From: an uncultured Eubacterium sp.
GTDB lineage: Bacteria > Bacillota > Clostridia > Lachnospirales > Lachnospiraceae
Length of the DNA: 9,461 nucleotides
NCBI GenBank assembly: GCA_947573465.1
Contig: CANPET010000054.1
Span: 1 to 9,461 of the forward strand
Reading direction: 5' to 3'
In this document: positions 6,645 to 9,461 of the stretch, in pieces
How the letters are laid out: each line of letters opens with the position of its first letter
Position numbering within the stretch: position 1 is the first letter of the stretch
Made by a program: the position numbers and the translations under genes
The notes under the pieces: model-generated
What the model saw: only the letters and a program-made list of their open reading frames with translations
Database searches by the model: none
Told to the model about the DNA's origin: nothing

Positions 6645-6693
6645 GCGGACAATTGGTTCTAGGGAAGTCAAAGTGTATATACTTCCAATCCGC
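6645..6693 (+). other. Foldable 5' leader of yicC
   Basis: GCGG (6645-6648) pairs with CCGC (6690-6693), and ATTGG (6652-6656) pairs with CCAAT (6685-6689) across a 3-nt bulge, a 9-bp stem. The loop offers a further pairing, AAGT (6665-6668 or 6671-6674) with ACTT (6681-6684). The stem ends 5 nt before the AGGAGG of yicC at 6699-6704. There is no T-tract, so it is not a terminator, and I do not recognise it as a known riboswitch. Confidence 0.45.
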
Positions 6694-6709
6694 GCATTAG
6701 GAGGCAAAA

Positions 6710-7588
6710 ATGCTTAGAAGTATGACAGGATTTGGCAGATATGAAGTTGCTTCAGGAGATAGAAAAGTCACTGTTGAAATGAAATCTGTAAATCATAGAT
6801 ATTTGGAATTAGGTATCAAATTACCAAGAAAACTTAATTTCCTTGAAGGTACAATCAGAACAGAAATGAAAAGATATGTAGATAGAGGAAAGGTTGATGT
6901 GTTTATCACCTATGAAAACATGGGAGAAGGAGATGCCTGCATTCGATATAATGCAATGTTGGCAAAGGAGTACTTTGAGTGTTATAAGCAGATAAGCACG
7001 GAACTAGGCGTGGATAATGATGTTAAGGCAAGTCATATTATGAGGAGCCCAGATGTTGTTACAATAGAGAATGAGCAGGACGATGAAGAGATTATTGAAA
7101 GTCTTGTTGTGAGAGCTATTGCAGGAGCTGCTGAGAAATTAATTGAAACCAGAATTAATGAAGGGGAACGGTTAAAAGCAGATTTACTTGCAAAGTTAGA
7201 CGCTATGATTGGTAATGTGGAGTTTATTAAAATGAAATCTCCGGTTATTGTTGCAGAATATAGAGAGAAGATAACAGGTAAAATTCATGAATTGTTAGAA
7301 GATACACAGATTGATGAAGCAAGAATTGCACAGGAAGTTACAGTGTTTGCAGATAAAGTATGTGTTGATGAAGAATTGGTTAGATTAGACAGTCATATTA
7401 AAGCAATGCGTGATGATTTGAATAAAGGCGGCACGATTGGAAGAAGACTGGATTTTATTGCCCAGGAAATGAACCGTGAGGCGAATACAACGTTATCTAA
7501 AACAACAGATGCAGAGATTTCAGACAGGGCAATCATTCTAAAAACAGATATTGAGAAAGTAAGAGAACAGATTCAGAATATAGAATAA
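6710..7588 (+). CDS. yicC: YicC family endoribonuclease
   Basis: Member of the YicC/YloC family; E. coli YicC is reported as an endoribonuclease involved in small-RNA turnover, and family members form ring-like oligomers. The 292 residues fit the usual length of about 290. The N-terminal signature MTGFGR (5-10) and SVNHRYLE (26-33) and the C-terminal signature DFIAQEMNREANT followed by the terminal EKVREQIQNIE are plain. AGGAGG at 6699-6704, 5 nt before the ATG, fixes the start. It is first in a unit with gmk (17 bp downstream) and rpoZ, an order conserved widely in Firmicutes, although remA, which often sits between yicC and gmk, is absent. The molecular role in this organism is inferred from the family. 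Confidence 0.93.
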   Translation: MLRSMTGFGRYEVASGDRKVTVEMKSVNHRYLELGIKLPRKLNFLEGTIRTEMKRYVDRGKVDVFITYENMGEGDACIRYNAMLAKEYFECYKQISTELGVDNDVKASHIMRSPDVVTIENEQDDEEIIESLVVRAIAGAAEKLIETRINEGERLKADLLAKLDAMIGNVEFIKMKSPVIVAEYREKITGKIHELLEDTQIDEARIAQEVTVFADKVCVDEELVRLDSHIKAMRDDLNKGGTIGRRLDFIAQEMNREANTTLSKTTDAEISDRAIILKTDIEKVREQIQNIE

Positions 7589-7605
7589 ATAAAGAGTGAA
7601 GTATT

Positions 7606-8235
7606 ATGAAAAAAGGAAAATTATTAGTCATTTCCGGATTCTCAGGAGTGGGAAAAGGAACAGTTGTCAATTATTTAAAAGAACATAGTGATAATTACAG
7701 AATTTCTGTTTCTGTTACAACCAGAGAGCCTAGAGAGAACGAGGAAGATGGTGTTCATTATCATTTTATTACCAACGAACAGTTTGAAAAAATGATAGAG
7801 CAGGAACGTCTTTTGGAACATGCAGGATATGTTGACCATTATTACGGCACACCAAAAGAGTTTGTAGAACAAAGTTTAGAAGAAGGAAATGATGTTATCT
7901 TAGAAATTGAAACAAAAGGAGCACTTCAGGTAAAGGCAAATATGCCGGAGGCAATATTGATTTTTATATTACCGCCAAGTGCAGAAGAGTTAAAAAACAG
8001 ACTCGTAGGGCGTCAGACAGAGACAGAAGACGTGATTAATGAAAGACTAAAAAAAGCGGCAGAAGAGACAGACAATATTGAGAAGTACGATTACTATGTA
8101 CTAAATGACGAGGTTGATAAATGTGCGCAGCACATTGAAAATATTAAAAACAACAAAAATTCAAAATCATTAGATATGAATTTTGTGAATCAAATAAAGA
8201 GCGAAGTTTTAATGTTCGCGGAAGGAGATAAGTAA
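7606..8235 (+). CDS. gmk: Guanylate kinase
   Basis: Phosphorylates GMP to GDP with ATP, an essential step towards GTP and dGTP, and so bears on (p)ppGpp supply. The 209-residue product (family about 205) has the P-loop GFSGVGKGT (11-19), the GMP-binding SVSVTTREPR (34-43), YYGTPK (79-84), EIETKGA (100-106) and the lid segment RQTETEDVINERL (136-148). Differences from the common consensus are Phe for Pro in the P-loop, E102 where Asp is usual (EID) and Gln for Gly in the RGTE lid motif; all look tolerable. The ribosome binding site is weak (AAAGAGTGAAG), so translation may lean on coupling with yicC 17 bp upstream. The stop codon overlaps the rpoZ start by one base. Confidence 0.96.
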   Translation: MKKGKLLVISGFSGVGKGTVVNYLKEHSDNYRISVSVTTREPRENEEDGVHYHFITNEQFEKMIEQERLLEHAGYVDHYYGTPKEFVEQSLEEGNDVILEIETKGALQVKANMPEAILIFILPPSAEELKNRLVGRQTETEDVINERLKKAAEETDNIEKYDYYVLNDEVDKCAQHIENIKNNKNSKSLDMNFVNQIKSEVLMFAEGDK

Positions 8236-8477
8236 TGTTACATCCATCATATTCAGATTTAATGGCAGTAGCTAACAGTGAGGTAGAAGACGGAGAACAG
8301 CCAGTTGTTCAGAGCAGATATTCTATTGTTATGGCTACTTCAAAAAGGGCAAGACAAATTATTGCAGGAGAGGAGCCTTTGGTGAAAAAGAACACAGAAG
8401 GCATGAAACCTTTATCTGTTGCAGTAGATGAACTGTGTGAATCTAAAATAAGGATTTTAGGAGATGACGAAGAATAA
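8235..8477 (+). CDS. rpoZ: DNA-directed RNA polymerase omega subunit
   Basis: Small subunit that helps fold and assemble the beta' subunit into RNA polymerase. The 80-residue product has the typical start MLHPSYSDLM, the core SRYSIVMATSKRARQII (27-43) and KPLSVAVDEL (58-67), with an acidic tail. The ATG shares its A with the gmk stop codon (TAATG), and AAGGAG (8222-8227) lies 7 nt upstream inside gmk, so the two are translationally coupled. The stop codon forms the foot of the terminator hairpin that follows. Confidence 0.95.
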   Translation: MLHPSYSDLMAVANSEVEDGEQPVVQSRYSIVMATSKRARQIIAGEEPLVKKNTEGMKPLSVAVDELCESKIRILGDDEE

Positions 8478-8499
8478 AGTGTCTTGTTGACACTTTTTT
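8476..8499 (+). terminator. Intrinsic terminator at the end of rpoZ
   Basis: AAGTGTC (8477-8483) pairs with GACACTT (8489-8495) around a 5-nt loop, extendable by one A-T pair, followed by T8494-8499. The stem begins inside the rpoZ stop codon. The stem is short and AT-leaning, so read-through into rimO, 32 bp further on, is likely. Confidence 0.75.
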
Positions 8500-8531
8500 C
8501 TTATGTATTGTATAGAAATTAAGGAGAAGTT

Positions 8532-9461
8532 TTGAAAGTACTTTTTATTTCATTAGGATGCGATAAAAACCTAGTAGATTCGGAACGTATGTCCGGTATT
8601 TTATCAAATGCAGGATATGAGTTTACGGATGATGAAAGCGAAGCTGAAGTTATTATAATTAACAGTTGCTGCTTTATACATGATGCCAAAGAGGAAAGTA
8701 TTAATACAATCTTTGAAATGGCAAGGTATAAAGAGGAAGGTCAATGTAAGGTACTGGTTCTGGCAGGATGTCTGGCACAAAGATATCATGAGGAGATTAA
8801 AGAGGAAATACCGGAAATTGACATTTGTATTGGAACAACTGCCATAGACAGTATTGCAGAAGCGCTGGATGATTATTTCATAAATCATCATAATATACAT
8901 ATTATCAACGATATTGATAAATTATCCGGTGTAAATGCACCAAGAAATCTTTCAACCTTAGGAAGTTTTGCATACTTAAAAATAGCAGAAGGTTGTGACA
9001 AACACTGTACTTATTGCATAATACCTAAAATAAGAGGGAATTTCCGAAGTATAGAAATGGAAACGCTTATCAAAGAAGCGAAAGATTTGGCTGAGCGTGG
9101 TGTAAAAGAGTTAATATTGGTGGCTCAGGAAACTACAATGTATGGCAAAGATATTTATGGGAAAAAGTCTTTACATCTTTTGTTAAAAGAATTAGCAAAG
9201 ATAGATGGTATTTATTGGATTCGTGTATTGTATTGTTATCCGGAAGAGATATATGATGAATTAATCGATACCATTGCAGAGGAGAAGAAAATCTGCCATT
9301 ATCTGGATATTCCAATTCAACATGCCAGCGATAAGATATTAAAACGTATGGGCAGAAGAACATCCAATGAACAGTTAAGGGAAATTATAAACAAGTTACG
9401 AGAACGAATTCCTGATATTGTTCTTAGAACGACATTGATTACCGGTTTTCCGGGAGAAACC
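8532..9461 (+). CDS. rimO: Ribosomal protein S12 methylthiotransferase RimO (partial, 3' end missing)
   Basis: Radical SAM enzyme that adds a methylthio group to a conserved aspartate of ribosomal protein S12. The frame is open from a TTG at 8532 to the last base, 310 residues; the family is about 440, so roughly 130 residues (end of the radical SAM domain and the TRAM domain) lie outside. The N-terminal MTTase domain shows SLGCDKNLVDSE (7-18) and the Fe-S cysteines C10, C46 (INSC) and C80 (AGCLAQRY). The radical SAM motif is C155-x3-C159-x2-C162 in EGCDKHCTYCIIPKIRG, whose IPKIRG favours RimO over MiaB. AAGGAG (8521-8526) lies 5 nt before the TTG, and no other start gives the conserved N-terminus, so the rare start is well supported. 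It follows rpoZ after a terminator and may depend on read-through. Confidence 0.94.
   Translation, partial: MKVLFISLGCDKNLVDSERMSGILSNAGYEFTDDESEAEVIIINSCCFIHDAKEESINTIFEMARYKEEGQCKVLVLAGCLAQRYHEEIKEEIPEIDICIGTTAIDSIAEALDDYFINHHNIHIINDIDKLSGVNAPRNLSTLGSFAYLKIAEGCDKHCTYCIIPKIRGNFRSIEMETLIKEAKDLAERGVKELILVAQETTMYGKDIYGKKSLHLLLKELAKIDGIYWIRVLYCYPEEIYDELIDTIAEEKKICHYLDIPIQHASDKILKRMGRRTSNEQLREIINKLRERIPDIVLRTTLITGFPGET

Noticed and set aside
8487..8516. TTGACA (8487-8492) with TATAGA (8511-8516) as a rimO promoter
   Set aside because: Transcription would start near 8523, inside the rimO ribosome binding site, and the TTGACA is explained by the terminator loop and descending arm.
8604..9363. Two - strand open frames opposite rimO
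   Set aside because: They are antisense to conserved radical SAM and MTTase motifs and show no family features.

Overview
This is a low-GC stretch of chromosome from an anaerobic, spore-forming Firmicute, most likely a clostridium of the Lachnospiraceae type. The evidence is the AT-rich DNA, AGGAGG-type ribosome binding sites, two sporulation genes (spoIVB and spo0A) close together, and the order yicC-gmk-rpoZ-rimO. The species cannot be named from the sequence. I see no mobile elements, CRISPR arrays, tRNA or rRNA genes, and no clear sign of recent transfer.

Layout. Positions 1-117 hold the end of an upstream transcription unit, closed by a strong intrinsic terminator. Then come four genes on the + strand: spoIVB (sporulation serine peptidase), a gene for an SseB-like/FHA two-domain protein, spo0A (master sporulation regulator) and glgA (glycogen synthase). 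A bidirectional terminator separates glgA from the convergent rqcH on the - strand (ribosome quality control). rqcH and yicC are divergent, and their predicted sigma-A promoters lie back to back with -35 boxes 2 bp apart. The + strand unit is yicC (endoribonuclease family), gmk (guanylate kinase) and rpoZ (RNA polymerase omega), closed by a terminator that begins inside the rpoZ stop codon. rimO (ribosomal protein S12 methylthiotransferase) follows and runs off the window end.

How the genes fit together. The left part is a sporulation locus: Spo0A commits the cell to sporulation and SpoIVB acts late in the forespore. The FHA protein between them is the least understood gene here and could bind a phosphothreonine protein, but its role is unknown. 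glgA is only 40 bp behind spo0A with no visible terminator, so carbohydrate storage may be co-transcribed with the sporulation regulator. The right part is housekeeping: RNA turnover, GTP supply, RNA polymerase assembly and ribosome modification or rescue.

The richest non-coding region is the 220 bp in front of spo0A. It contains five 0A-box-like sites, a well-matched sigma-A promoter, a possible sigma-H promoter, a terminator-like hairpin around the best 0A box, and a perfect 10-bp inverted repeat formed by two 0A-like sites next to the ribosome binding site. This looks like dense autoregulation of Spo0A. I did not find a convincing wholly new system; the SseB-FHA protein and the spo0A leader are the best leads.
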